Part shown: one piece after another, positions 37,148 through 51,234 of the stretch
Position numbering within the stretch: the stretch's first letter is position 1
How the letters are laid out: the number at the start of each line of letters is the position of its first letter
The notes under the pieces: generated by a model
What the model was told of the DNA's origin: nothing
Seen by the model: only the letters and a program-made list of their open reading frames with translations
Database searches by the model: none
Made by a program: the position numbers and the translations under genes
Source of the DNA: Tetrahymena thermophila SB210
Lineage: Eukaryota > Ciliophora > Oligohymenophorea > Hymenostomatida > Tetrahymenidae
Length of the DNA: 64,000 bases
Assembly (NCBI RefSeq): GCF_000189635.1
Contig: NW_002476567.1
Coordinates: 992,001-1,056,000, forward strand
Direction of reading: 5' to 3'

Positions 37148-40100
37148 TCAGTATTGCTATCTAATTTAAGCTGGAGGACGAAAGTCAAATGATATATATC
37201 TTCTTTGGCTATTATTTTTCTATTGCTATTCAACCTAAATTTGATGTTCGTTGGAACCCTCTCTACTGATTTCTTTTTGTTTTTAATATGTAATATTAAG
37301 TTTATTACCAACAAAAAAGCTTTAAGCAGGAGAAGCTTATAAATTTAAAATTTTATTATTCAAATTGTCTTCAATTATTTATTCTCGAGTTTCCTGATCT
37401 GAATTTTAAATTTAAAAATGTTTCAAAGTATTTTAGTTTTAAACATTATTATTAACTAAAAAATCATCTCGCAATATTGGGCCTTATCTTGAAGAATTTC
37501 TATTTTGCTTTTTTTATAATTAAATTTAATTTCCAACCAGTGCCTATGGTATTAATTCTTTTTTGTCTTCAAAAAAATTATTTAAGCTATTTTTGCTTAT
37601 TTATGAATTTTAGTTAATATGATTATTATTTTGGGATCTTCCTTCTTTTGAGGATAGCTTTTATCTCCCAGTCGGTGGTCTTGTAGGAACCATTTACTAT
37701 TATTGCTATTACTATTTTTACTACTGTTATTATTATTATACTTGTTATTGATTTTCTTTTACTGTGTTTGTGATACAATTAAAAGTTTATCTTCTTTAAA
37801 TAAAGTGGCTATCCATATTATTTTTAACAATTCTATTGCTATTTAAAGGAGTGTTGGGTTAAATACCTAGTTCAAGAGAGTTCATGATATTTAGAGAAAA
37901 TGATTACGATTTTATTCTGTCCTACCTATACTGGTTGATATCATAACCGTTTTATTCAAAGCTAAGTTGAGATTTATCGAATCCATCTATTTCAGAATTT
38001 GCTGTATAGTGAGACGTAAAAGAGCTGTTACTTTCCCTATTTAAATTACTTTTATTTTACTGGACTAAATTTGTTGTATGTCTTGAAGTTGCTGGGATAG
38101 CAGTTTTTGGCTTTTATTTTACAAGTAATTAAAATTAGTCATTTTAAATTTTACTAGGTGATCCTATTCTATGCACTCCTAGTTTACTACTTGGAGCAGT
38201 AAGCGGAGTTTAAACAGAAGAAGAATCTTCTATTCTTGCAATAAGAAATTATTTATCCTATTACATGTGTTGTTAAGCCATAAAAGTGTTAGGTCTTTAT
38301 TTAGGAATATTTTTTCTATGAATCTAAATGAATGTGTTATTATGCTAACCAGGAAGAGGAGTATGAGGCATAGATTTATTCTTACTTCTTTAACTGTTAG
38401 TTTGCTAATTGTTGATTTTTAATATATTAACATTTTATTAGTTTTCTTAGTTTTCAAGTTAATTTATTTTAATAAATTCTTATAATTAGTCTTGCTAATA
38501 ATTAAGTTGTTTTAGTATTTAGTTAGCATGTAAAGAGTTTCTTTTGATTTATAGATTTTATTCTCTATAGTCTTCAATAAAATTTTTTTTTTTTTCATAA
38601 CCAATCAATTTTTATCTTAACTTTGGATCTATTTTCATCTTAAAAAGGTCTTTGTTTTATTTTTACAGCTTTTTTATTATTTTTCTTTGATCTCTGCTTG
38701 ATAGTCTTTGCTATTTTTCATTAGTATTTTTAGTTTAATTTTCATTTAGGTCGTTTTTGCAAATTCTTTAAGAAAGCTAACTTATTAACTCTCCCTGCAT
38801 TTATCGACTGAACCCAACTGAATGAGTTGGTGAATAACTCTAACAATCACTATCTTCTTGAGCCTTTACACCTTATTCTAGAGAGTAACAAACATTCTAT
38901 TTAGATATTTGAGCTATTTTGCTGTCATAGTCATCTTAAATTGAATAGAATCCTTATCCTGTCCTTTATTCTTAATTCCTGCTTGAAGATCTTTGTTAAC
39001 GATTTCTATAAAATATATTTCTCACATTTGAGGAATCTTCAAATTAAGAAATTTGTTATGAGTTTAGACTATTTGAATTTCTTTGTATTGAACTATTCTG
39101 TTCTGAAACTAAATTATTTTTAGTAGAATTAAAAGCTCTTTCAATTTAATTAGGATAATTTGTTTAGAATAATAATTCAAAAGATTTCTTATTTCCATTT
39201 CCTTTTTCACTTTTTTTATTTTTAAAAATCTATTGTTGCTAATTGGTAAAGTTATTAGAGGAATTTAATGAGGATGGCTAGTTAGAAGATCCCTTGTAAG
39301 TAAAGTAAAAATTTTTTTTATCTTAATTATTTAATTCATAGCAGTTGATATTTTCTAGAAATAACAATTCTTTCATTTGATTTTTATCTGCTTACTACAT
39401 TTTAAAAGAAAGCTAATCTATCTGTTGGGTTTATTCATCTTTTTTATTTTTACTGCTCCCTTTTAGTCCATTTTCCTATTAGAGCAATTTCTTAAAAAAT
39501 TTTGACTTTACGAATACATCATAGCCTTTGTTGTAACCGATCTTTCCTGAGTCTTCCTCATCTGTGTCATCAGCATCATACATAAAATGTCTAAATACCT
39601 CTAAATTCTAGTTAAATTTTTTATATAATTGTAATCTTTTTTAATTAATTTTTGAAGACTTGTTCTTTATAATGTCAATAAGAAGTTCATTTTGCTTCAC
39701 TTTAGCCTCATAAATCTCTCTTGGTATAATAAGAATATCTCCTTCACTCTCACATTTTAAAGAGTATTAGTAATTTTCATCTGAAAGTATTTCAATATCT
39801 CCAAATATTTCTTTAACACCAAGTAATGACATCTAATTATAAAATTCACATTTATATTAATTAAGATTTTACAATGAGCAAAAATATCAACTGAAAATCA
39901 ATAAAAAATTTTATTTTTGAAAACAAATAAATTAAAAAATTTTTTTAAATTTTTAAAGTTGAATTTTGTCTTTTTTCTTAAGAAAAAATGTAAATTGTTT
40001 TGAAATTTAAATTAAATTTTAAATTTCATAAGTAGATATTTATTTATATCAATTAGAAATAAATAGTGCTAATTTATTAATTTAATTCAATTCACTTTTA

Positions 40101-41327
40101 TACAAATATGTTCTGATTTGATTATGTAGAAATTTAAAATAAATTTATTTTATTTAATGAAAAAATTAAATTACCTTAATATCCTGCTTGATATGGTATT
40201 TAGGAAGAGTTGTTTAGTATGGCTCTTTTGAAGGAGGAGCTTTATTTGAGTTTAAATTTGTATAAGACCAAAGAGAGAATTCACCTGATTATATCAAGAA
40301 TGCTGCCTTAGGATATTAATTTTACATGCAAACATATTAATCTCTTTGAAATCTTACAAAATACGACTTAATAAATATATCTTTTAGGGCATTAAAAGAT
40401 AAAAAGTTTATTGAGCTACTTTCTTTTATGCAGCTCAAGCTTGCAAATAGCTTTGATTCCTCTCTTATTTTTAATATCTACAAGAATTTTTAACAGTTTA
40501 ATTTTAAAAGTATAGTTTCATCTTCTAAAGCGATTGCTGTAGATGTTCTATTTTACTCCATAAGAATACTAATTTCACCAAACTGCATGCCTTAACATAA
40601 TGTTTTAAGTAGGTAATACTAACCATCAATATTATTATTATTTTTTTATTTTATATTAATATCTCCTGTTTTCTATTTTGGAGTAGCATCACTTTTATTG
40701 CATTAACTGCTATCATTTTAATTTTATTTTAGTAGTTTGCTTATTTTAATTAAAGTTTTGCCTTGATACTAATACCCATCTTATTCATTATATAGCTGTT
40801 AGCTTGAAAAAAGACCTATTTGCCCCTTCAAAATTATATAAAAGTAATCTGGATTGCTGTCTATTAATATTTAAACAAAATACTTAATTAAATTTGCCAT
40901 TTCAAATTTACTTACCTTGAGTGAATAATTTTTAATGAATATTCAGCTTCTAATACTCAATGTAATTCATACATTAGCGAAATTATGTGCTGTAGCCATC
41001 TAAAAAATAGTTTTGAAATTTTGAAATTTTTAGCAGTTCATTAAAAACCTTTTATTCTAAATTATTTTTTTAATTTTCAAGGTCACTTATTGACTATGAG
41101 AGCTCATTAGTTTGATAATAATTTTCTTGTGAGGCAGGATTATTTGAATTTTATTTTTAAATCAATTGTATATTTTATTATACTTTCTCTCTTTGCTCTA
41201 ACAAAATGATTATCTCCTTTTTTGAAATAAGTTTTAGATTAGATCTTCTGAAAAACAAACAAGAAAAAATCAATATTTATTAAATATATATGCTATAAAT
41301 AAGTACATCAATGTCTGAAGAATCCAT
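37148..41327 (-). CDS. cyclic-nucleotide-binding-domain protein with long Q/N-rich tail
   Basis: Minus-strand gene. Introns are 39833-40174, 40861-40915 and possibly 41217-41306. That last one is 90 nt, so the frame stays open with or without it. The protein is 1230 residues if spliced. A coiled-coil start (LLEQREKVQQ) precedes a CNBD: FYIILKGQIGLFS, an inserted loop, then GMQFGEISILMEQNRTSTAIALEDETILLKL, the phosphate-binding cassette region. The family pattern here is FGExALL..xxRxAT..A; the key Arg is present in NRTSTA. A second weaker CNBD-like half follows (FQRDQYVCMQNQYPKAAFLIQSGEFSLW, then IFGDIEILSDENYQYSLKC). The last 700 residues are Q/N/S-rich. No kinase or channel domain is attached. 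It resembles ciliate CNBD proteins of unknown partner. Confidence 0.8.
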
Positions 41328-41725
41328 TTCACATAAAGATTTATTATTCATTCATAAATAATGCTATATTAAATGTTGGTAATTAACCTATTTCTAATTT
41401 TCAAATTACAAATCTATTTCTTAAAATTCAAATAGTAAATTTAGTTAAAATTTAGTAAAAAGTTTAATTTGTAAATATCTTAGGATCAAATAATTAAATT
41501 GAAATTTTAAATAAATAGTAAGAAATATAATTTGATTGGTCTTAATTCAACTAATATTCATTTTTTTGTTTGCTTATATTAAGAAATAAAAGCCATTCGT
41601 TTATTATATCAAATATTATTTGCTTGCTTTATATACAACTTTTTTGTTTATATTTTTTGAGATAAAAAAATCTTTAACTAAAATTATTCTTATTTTATTC
41701 CATTTAAATTCTAAAAAATAAATAT

Positions 41726-41756
<31 letters not shown>

Positions 41757-42268
41757 TTGTATACAAAAAGGATTTAAAATTTTAATTTTATCTTTTAAAC
41801 AAATCCTTTAATTACATTTATTATAAAAATAATTATAAAATTCAAAATAAAAAATTGCAAAATTATTAATCAATTAATAAAAATATTTTTTTATAGCATT
41901 GGTTATTTATTTACTTCATTAAAATGAAAAACAAATTGAGGAAGCCAATAAATATTTTTATGAGTTATAAAAAATAATATAAAATAATAAAAATGAATCT
42001 CCTTATGAAGATTTAATAAGTCTTTAAACAATGAATGATAAATTATTTCATACTTGAGTAGTAATAAAATCTTTATTTTATTATTCATTTATTTAAATTA
42101 AAGGCTCTAAATGGCGCTTTATTACAAACTGTTAAAATATTAATAAGATTTATTAGAAACGATTAATAGTTAAAGATATTAAAAGAAAGAATTATTGATT
42201 AGTATTTTTTAATTATTAATAAACTAAATAAAACTTTAAATTCAATTAATTAATTACCAAGGTTAAAA
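41328..42268. other. intergenic divergent promoter region
   Basis: Between the divergent CNBD and cullin genes. Contains the ATTT microsatellite at about 41720-41759. No gene seen. Confidence 0.6.
41720..41759. repeat. ATTT microsatellite
   Basis: About nine TTTA/ATTT units in the divergent promoter spacer. Simple sequence; similar shorter runs occur at 44401-44413 and 51065-51085. Confidence 0.85.
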
Positions 42269-45200
42269 ATGAAGATTTTAAAAAAAATTCCTAAAATCTT
42301 CTATAAAATTAGAAAGCTTTTAGCGAATAACCAATATGAAGACATAAATAAGCTATTTTCTTAAGATAAATATGCAAATTTATTTCAAAATGTTTATTAG
42401 CTTGATGGTAAATAAGTATAATTGCTAGTTGATGAAATTATGATCAATATTTTAGATAGCTCTAATCAACAATTAAAACTTATTTTTAAAGGAAAAAGCT
42501 CTGATGATGACTCGACTATTTTAAATTAATTTTAAAAAATTTTAAGAGACTAGCTCATATAAATATATTTTATATCAGTTTTTTTCTATTAATTCGATGA
42601 ATTAATTTTCAAAGGTTTACATTAGGTAAGCTTATAGCAATATTGTCTTTAAAAAGTTCTTGATAGCTCAAATGGGAAATTTTCAATGAAGATAGTTGAT
42701 TAAATTGTCAAAGATCTCAATAAGAGAAAATAGTTAGAGGAATAAAATGAGAGATTTAGCTAAGATTTATTATAAATTATCAATTTTTTTTCATGTAGAA
42801 CATTTTTGAATTAGCTTTATTTGGATAGGCAATCATATGATTTTTAGATAAGCGTTTTATTCAATTGTGACTTCACTGAAGAAGAGGCAGAAAAGCTAAT
42901 TAGGTATTAAGAAAAAAAGAGGATAGAGGAAGAAAAATTCAAGTAATTGATGGAGGACGATTCTAGTAGCGATGAAAATAAATAAGTGTCTAGTAGCTAA
43001 AAATCATTAGATTAATAGGAAATAGAATAAGAGTAAGAAGAAGGCGATTAAAGCCTAGAAATAGAATTAGAAAATAAAAAAAGCAAGAAGAAAAAAAGAG
43101 TGATTGAATCTAAAAGTAAAAAGGAAAAAAAGAAAAAAGAGAAAGTTGAATTTGAATCTATTTTCAGCTTAATTGAGGAAAAATATATTTAGAAATTGAA
43201 ATCAGATTCTGAAGAATTTATCGATCGTATCAAAGATGAAAAATTGGAAGATTAAATAACCTAGATAGAGGAGTATATTTTTAGAGAGTAATAGTTTATT
43301 TCGTATTACATGAACCGTATTTCTATCAAAGTGTCTGATTTATTACAAAAAATGTGTATCTATCAGAATTATCCAAAACTAATTAATCATTAAAAGTATG
43401 GCTTGACTTATTGTTTTAATAATTAAAATTATAAAGAATTGAAGTTGATTTACAATTTCGTTTAAAATGATAACGAATCGATCAAGACTTTGTCCCAAAA
43501 ATTTAATTCGATTGTAGAAAGCGTAATTTAAAAAGTAGAAAAAGAACAAGAAATCATGTTTGAAGATTATAAGAAAGAGCAATAAAATTAGGCAGAAAAC
43601 TATATGCAAAATTCAGAATCAAAGGATGAAAATTTGGAAAAAGATATTCAATATATTTAGAATTGCTAATAAAAATGGATTAAATAGATTTATGAAATTT
43701 ATTTAATTTATTATTAAAATGGGTTAGTTTAAGCATTTGATAACAATCCTACTTTGAATACTGCTTTAAGTAGAGCTTTTGAGTCATAATTTAATTCAAG
43801 CGAGCTAGCAGTTGATTATTTAGTAAACTCTTGCCATTAATATCTGTTGAATGAAAAATTCAGATAAACTAGTCTTGAACTTAAAGAAGATGAGTTTGAA
43901 AATTTTATCAGCAAAATATTTTCTTATATTTTCTAAAAAGATTAATTCTTAGAAATTTATAGAAAGCTGCTTTCTCGTAGATTAATATATAAATAAAGTT
44001 AAGGAGAAAAATAAGAACTAAAGTATTTGGAATATTTTGAAAAGTCAATAGGACTGATTACTCAAATCGATCACATGAAATAAATGATCTAAGATTTAAA
44101 TAAAAGTGATCTGATTAAATTTGACTACTATGAGTAGATGAAGAAAATTAATAAGGATAACTAAGATTAAAAAAGCAAAAATTCTCTTTCTTCAAGGTCA
44201 AGATCTAGATCCAGATCAAGATCAAAATCAATTGAGTCTCGTAGTGAAAAATCAAATAAAAGGAGAAATAACGGAATTTAAATAGATATTAGTGATGATA
44301 ATAGTGAAGAAGAAATAGAAATTATTAGTTAAAATAGTAGAAATAACAATAATTAAGTAATTATTTTCATTCCAATAATTATAGATTAAAAAAATATTTT
44401 ATTTATTTATTTATTAAAACAAGATTCGAAGAAACAATAATCATTAGATAGACTAAATTGTAATAGATGATAATGCTGAAATCGAACAAAGCAGATAAGT
44501 AATTTACTATTCTTTACCAAAAAGTTAAACTTATATTTAAAAATGATTAAGGATAACCTAAGTTAAAGTGAAGAATTAATAATGATAGATAACTCTTAAA
44601 GAAATCAAGAAGTCGGATAAATGAGATCAAATAGTAGAACTGAAAGATCAGATTCTAACTAACTTATACAAATTGAAGATAGCGACTAAAATAACAGTGA
44701 TGAAGATTTAATAATTAGTGAAACCAAACCTACTAAGTAAAAGGGGAAAAGGTACTTATTAAAAAAGAATTAGATTATAATTGATGAAAAAGAAGAAAAT
44801 GAAGAAGAAGGAGGAAAGCATAATAATAATTCTTAAGAAATTAAAAATTCACTAATAGATGTCATGATCTTAACTAATATGAAATGGCCACTGAAGCTTT
44901 CAAAAACAAATGCAAACTCTTAGATAATTCTTCCTAAAGCTTTATAAAGATACTACTAAGAATACAGTGAAAGTTTTAGAAAAGTATTCAAAAATTAACG
45001 TAAATTAGATTTGCTGCATCATGTCAGCTATTCTACATTATAATTTAAGAGTGATTCGAAATTATAATTTGGAGGAACTTACTTGCTTTAAGTTTCGTCT
45101 TACTCCATGATCATCCTACTTTGCTTTAACAAAAATAATTCTATAAGTGTTTAGGAATTAAAGGAAAAGACAGGGATAAATAAAAAAATAATAAAAGAAA

Positions 45201-45667
45201 AGCTTAACATTTTATCCAAATTTAACATTTTAAAACTAAAAATAACAGAAGACAATAAAGATTAACAAAGTGAAAAAAATAAAAAAAATTATGAAGTTAA
45301 TACAGATTTTTATGCTAAAACCTAAGATTTAGAAATTGATTCTATCCCATAAGAATAATTTTATTCTTAGTAAATTTTACAAAATCTAAGAGCAGATGCT
45401 TAAACCTAAAAGAGCTAAAAAGAAATAAATTCAAATATAATAAATCATAGGAAAGTAATTATCAATTCATACATTGTATAGATTATGAAAGACAAAGAAA
45501 CTCTTCATAAAGATGAGTTGATAAAATTAGTATAGTAAAAGCTTAAAGATAATAAATAAATATTTATCATAACGGATAGCTTTGTAAAAGATTAAATTTA
45601 ATCTTGTATTGACCAAGATTATTTAAAAAATTCATAAGAGCAAGACATTCTTTTATATGTAAAATGA
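42269..45667 (+). CDS. divergent cullin with acidic and RS-rich insertions
   Basis: Cullin scaffold of a cullin-RING ubiquitin ligase. Three exons, introns 44357-44423 and 44499-44551, give 1092 residues, well above the usual 750-800. Recognisable parts: N-terminal cullin repeats, a repeat segment ISYYMNRISIKVSDLLQKM, the pre-CTD region DQFLEIYRKLLSRRLIY that matches the family F.xxYKxxLxxRLL pattern, a cullin-homology strand region (HHVSYSTLQF), and a C-terminal winged helix with the neddylation site VIINSYIVQIMKDKETLHKDELI, where the Lys of IMK is the expected NEDD8 acceptor. Two insertions are unusual: a K/E-rich segment around 42900-43140, and an SR-dipeptide run (RSRSRSRSRSKS-like, about 44194-44230) followed by 150 acidic/polar residues just before the cullin-homology domain. 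Which cullin subfamily it belongs to is unclear. Confidence 0.86.
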
Positions 45668-46748
45668 TTAAATATCTATCTATTCGTTTTTATTTGAAAG
45701 ATTAATATTTAAAATTTTTTAATTCTAATTTGAACTCTTAAATAATCAATTATTCACCAAAAATCTTTCAGATAAAAGTGATTGAATAAAGATAAAAAGT
45801 GTACTATTTAATTCAAAAATTAAGTGGAGAGTTTATATAAATATTTCACTCAAAAATATTATTAATAATTTTTTTATGTCTTTTTTTATGTTTTATTTTA
45901 TTATTTTTTTAAAACCTTAAAATACATTGAGCTTTTAGTTAAGAATTTAAGAAGACTAAATACTATAATTTCTAAATTTTAATTACAAACATTTTATTGG
46001 GGAATATAAATAAATTTCCATTTTACACCTTATCAAAAATTCTCCTCACCTAATTTGAAGAACGCCTAATAAATAGTACAGGCAGTAGCTTAATTTTACT
46101 TGCCTCAGTTTTATGTAAAAATAAGTTGAAATAAATATTCTTAAGCTATTTATTTAATCTTAAAAATGAATTTAGTTTAGTTGTTTAGAACTAAAGAATA
46201 AAATACTTTTTATAATCATAAAATAAAAATATTCCATGTAAATTATTTACTTATTAATCATAAACTTTTTTTTTGTTATTAAATTTAAATTATTTATTAG
46301 TAAATATTTTTGTAATTATTTCTGTTTTGAATAAATAAGCTTTTTAGTTATTATATCATCGAAAATATTTATGTGTGTCTATCATGTTAATAAAATAAAA
46401 ATTAAATTTTTAATAGCCTTTGATTTTTGTAAAAGGGAGTTAAAATAAATATTCTCTTTTTAATAATAATATTTTTAATAGAAATTAGTTCTATTTTTAG
46501 ATATTATCATAGATTAAATTAAGAATTGATATACCAAAAAAATTGAAAAAAGTGTAAGATATATCTATCTATCTAAAATATGAGTTTTTAAACATAAACT
46601 GTGCTCATTTTCGCTTTAAAGAAATTTAATCTACATAAAAACTTCTTATTAAATTCAATCAAAAAAAAGTTAAGTTTTTTTAGGAAATAATAAAAATATC
46701 CAAAAAGTAGCTTTTATTAAAAAAGAGTAAATAATTTGGCAGTGCACT
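45668..46748. other. intergenic, AT-rich
   Basis: Spacer between two plus-strand genes. Nothing recognised beyond A/T runs. Confidence 0.6.
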
Positions 46749-49700
46749 ATGAAATCTCTTTTTAAAAAACCTGAAGATTCCTAATAAATAGATATAGATA
46801 ATACATCAGAAGAAGAAAAGGATTATGAAAGCTAATAAGTTAATTTTAGTAAACTTGGAGGATTAAAGTAGCCATTGATAAATGGAGTAGGATAAGAAAG
46901 TATAGATCAAGACATCATAGATTATCATCAGTAATCTTACACTTCTACAGAATAAAAAGGTTAAAACAATTAAACTAGATAAACAATGCATAAAGCAGAT
47001 AATTTATCTTAATCAAATCGTTAGCACATTGAAGAGTAAAGGTAACCATACATAAGAAAAAGCAAAAAAGAAAATGTGGTGTGCTTTTAGAAAAGGTAGA
47101 CTTACCTAAAAAACATGAAAATATATAATGCATTATATAATTTTACTCCTCCTAATTAAAGAATATGTAACAATTATTACCCAAATAATTGCATTTAAAT
47201 ATAAATAACATCATTTTTGTTTAATTAATAGAAAACTAAGTTGAATAGGTTCCATTAATTTAACAAATCATAGAAAAAATCCCAGTGTTTGAGCCATCAA
47301 ATGTTTATCTCTTGTACTGGGAGTTTATGATATTTATTTTGACTTGCATTATCTTTTTCTTCATTCCTATTGAACTATTTTTTCAGACTAGCATCATCCC
47401 TACTGAAGGAATGGGTTTGGCTATTAGAATACTTTTGTTTATTGCTTTTATTTTGGATATCATCTTCTATCTCAACACTGGATTTTTTGATAGAGGAAAA
47501 CTTATTTTAGATCGCAAAAAAATATTTATGAACTATTTAAAAAAATTTTTTGATGGAAAAATTCTTGTTGATATACTTGGTATCACCGGATTATCATTGA
47601 ATCTCTTCTAAAATGATAGAAAGTTCGGAATTGATGTATCATCTTATTTTTGTCTACTGTTTTATGTGAGAATTATCAATTTAAACTCATTTGATACAGT
47701 CATTATTTAGTAGCTTTAATTGCATAGAAAGAGGTAATTTATCTTTAAATTGATAAATCTATTTAATTTAAACAAATAAGCACTAAACTCTAGAACTAAT
47801 TTAATATAGTTTTGATAATTTTTATTCAAATATATTAATTATTTCTATTGTAGATCTTCTTTATTTAGCAATATAAAAACACCATCAAATTTTATTGATT
47901 TTATTATATATTGAAAAAAAAAAAATTTTAATACTATTTTTTTATTAGATCCAGTAGTAAATTTTATACAGTAGATCTCACATTATTTCATGATCGTTTA
48001 TAAATTTTAATTTTAATTATATAGCAAAGCAGCATACTAATTATTAAGACTTGGAATAATTGTATTATTTATTTCAAATTTCTTTGCTTGTGTTTTTTAT
48101 AGAGTAGGTGTTATTGAATGTGAATATTATGATGGTAAGTGCTGGTTTAGTAAAATTGGTGTTGATGATCCTTCTACTCTTCAATATTATTTATATGCAT
48201 TGTACTGGAGTATAACAACAATGATTTCTGTAGGTTATGGTGATGTAACTCCAGTAGCTCCATATGAAGTTCTTGTTTGTATTTTTTCAATGATGTGCTC
48301 TTGTATCCTTTTTGCTTATAGTATTAATAGCATTTGGTTTATTATCTCTGAAGTTTCTTAAGGGACATAAAGATATTAGTAAAATAGACTCATTAATTAA
48401 ATTATTTTAATTTTTTTTCTTGTATATTATTTTATAGGCAGAATATGAATGCTATGAATAGGTACATGAGAGATAAAGGAATAGATCCTCAATTATCAAA
48501 AAAAATAAATGGGTATTTGGATTTTGTTTGGAAAGACACAAAATCAAGAGAAGATGATAAGGAAAAAAAGATAATATAATCTCTTCCTCAAAACTTGAAG
48601 TTATAATTGATCTACTAAGCCAATTCTTTCTTTTTTAAAAAATATGAATGGTCTAAGCATTTTTCGTATGGATTTTTATAACTTTTAGCATAGTTTATAA
48701 CGGAAAAAAAATATTTGGAAGACGATCTACTTTATCATGTAATTAATTATTAATTTTATGATTTATTTATTAAGATTGACTCTATTTTTAAATTTAGCAA
48801 GACGAGTAAGAAGAAGACTAGTATCTCTATTACGTAGAGCAAGGAGAAGTATAACTCTATTATGATATGTAATTTTACAATAACGGATAGGGAATACCTA
48901 TTTAGTCTATTGAATCAGGAAATTTTATTGGTTTATATGAGTTTTTTAGTGGAGAAAAAAAACATGAAAGTGCAAGATGTATTGAATTAACAAATGTTTT
49001 TGCAGTTTCTAGAAATGATTTTTTAAAAATCATCAAAAACTTTCCTGAAGATTATGTAATTAATTAATTATTTTAGTTTTTAACTGAAAATAATAAACTT
49101 CCTTAAAAATCAAACAGTAAAAGTATGTTAAATTGAAAGATTAAATGGTATATTAGAAAAATTATAAACTATTTGGCCTCAAATGCTTCTTGTGTGATAA
49201 AGAGGATCACTTAAGTCATTAATGTGTTGAAGTCTAGTTAAAGAAGGATGCTTTGAAGAAGCACTAAATGCAATTACATCCAGAACTTTTCATGAATCTT
49301 AGATAAGACGATGACGATGAAGATAGATAAATATAAGATATTCCTTCTCTATATTAAAGGGGGTTTTCTTAAACACTTAATAATATTAATAACTCTGAGC
49401 ATATTAAAGAAAATTAAAAATATTATGATATTAATCTTAGGTTAAAGTTTGATTGTAAATTGATAAAAAAAGGAAAGCATAATTCAGATAAAGAATAAGT
49501 AAGATTATCAGAAAAGCAAACATCAAATATAGCCTAAAAACAAACTAAAAACTTTGTTGTGAGCTCATAAGAAATTTAAAACTCATCTAGTAATGTTGGT
49601 TGCCAAAATTAAAGGTAAAATGAAAACAATTAGTTTGGTTTTCAACAATAGAGCCCTAGCTCAGAAAAGGCTAATTAAAATATGTTTGAGCAAAAAACTG

Positions 49701-50650
49701 AGTAGGTAGAGTATTTGATATGTGATGATGACATAAGAAATGTAGAAGAAAACTTCAGAAAGAGTCGTGTGCGTTCATCCTTATATGATGTGATGCAAAC
49801 TAATTAAATAGACAATTAAAAGTTTGTAAAATCTCATGATGTAAATCCTGTTTAATAAATTTAATAATCACACACATAGCCAATTAGTGTTAGCAACACT
49901 TTTACTGAGCCAATCAAAAGAAAAAATGATAAATAACTTACATAGAACTACTCTTAAAAAGAAAAAGTGAACTTAAACTAAATCGGTTTATAAAGGGAAT
50001 AGTAAAGGATTTAAGAAAAAAACTAAAAAATTAATCAAAAAGAAAAAGAATTATAAGATGAAATAGCTGTAACTAAACAGAATATAAAAATCTAAAGAAG
50101 AATGCTAAGTTATAATCAGCAATAATAACCATAGTTACTTCTTAGCAGTAGCAACTTATAAGATAATTTTCAGAATTCTCAATCATCAAATAAACAATTG
50201 ACTTCCTTTGATAATCTTAATTACTCACCAAGTATAAGGCCAATAAATAAAAATTTGATTGTGCAGAAAACCTAAAAGCAATAATAACCGATACAAATAG
50301 AGTTTTAGAATATTAAATAGTAGTAGAGAGACAAAAAATCTCAACAAAAAGAACCTAAGAGTTAAGAAGAATAAAAAAATAATCGTGATTAAAAGAAAGA
50401 TCTATCTGTACTAGTGACAACCTTAGTTTAAAAATTGATAGCAGATGAAAATATAATATCTGAGTAAGCATTAAAATTTTTTTTTTCATTTAATAAAAAA
50501 ATTTAATTTAATTAAAAATCAAGAGAAAATGCTTAGTCTTTTATAAGCAGAAAGAATGAAGCAGAAGATGAAGAGGATATTGACTTACCTCCAAAAGAAG
50601 ATGCTGAAGATCTCAATTATATTTTTTACAAGTATTGTAAAAAAAATTGA
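46749..50650 (+). CDS. cyclic-nucleotide-gated-type potassium channel with CCHC knuckle
   Basis: Six exons give 1121 residues; introns are 47167-47231, 47734-48024 (291 nt), 48379-48437, 48739-48797 and 49056-49117. Transmembrane helices begin with YLLYWEFMIFILTCIIFFF; S5 is LLRLGIIVLFISNFFACVF; the pore helix and filter read SITTMISVGYGDVTP, a GYGD K+ selectivity filter; S6 follows. A C-linker and a cyclic-nucleotide-binding fold come next (YVEQGEVQLYYD, SGNFIGLYEFFSG, TNVFAVSRNDFLKII). After the fold the protein has CFLCDKEDHLSHQC, a C-x2-C-x4-H-x4-C zinc-knuckle pattern, then a long disordered tail. Ciliates have many K+ channels of this class, controlling membrane potential and swimming. 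No charged S4 is obvious, because that part is interrupted by the 291-nt intron and is divergent. Confidence 0.9.
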
Positions 50651-51234
50651 TACCCATCATTCATATAAAAATAAAACATCTAAATTTTAATTTGTAATTT
50701 ATAAAAAAGCAAAAAACAATTTAAATTAAATCTGTAATGAAAAATTTTGATTTATTTATAAAGCTGTGATATTTTAACAATGACTCAAAAATAAAATGAT
50801 AAAATGTCTAAAAAGTTTTAATATTTTTAAACTCCATTTATTTTTTATTCTAAAACTTTTAGTTTTTTTAAATCGAATAAAATGAGTATTTATTTTTTCA
50901 TAAAATACTTTTTTCTACTAAATATAGAAACAAGATTTTTAAAAACAAACATAAAAAATATTTGAATCCAAATTGATAATTTAATTTATTGCTTAAAAAT
51001 GATAACTTATTATTGTAAGAAGATAGATACACTTTTATTTTTAAATTAAAATAATGGAAAAAATATTTATTTATTTATTTATTTACAGATTGTTTATTAA
51101 AATTCGATAATGTTTTTATTATTTGTTAAATATTTGAAAATAAGCTAATAACAAGATGGATAATCTATCGATCTATTGACAGGAGGCTTGCTTGCTTGTT
51201 CTTTTGATTGAATGATTAATATTTGTAGGCATTT
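50651..51234. other. intergenic between convergent genes
   Basis: Shared 3' flank; ATTT simple repeat at about 51065-51085. No gene seen. Confidence 0.6.
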
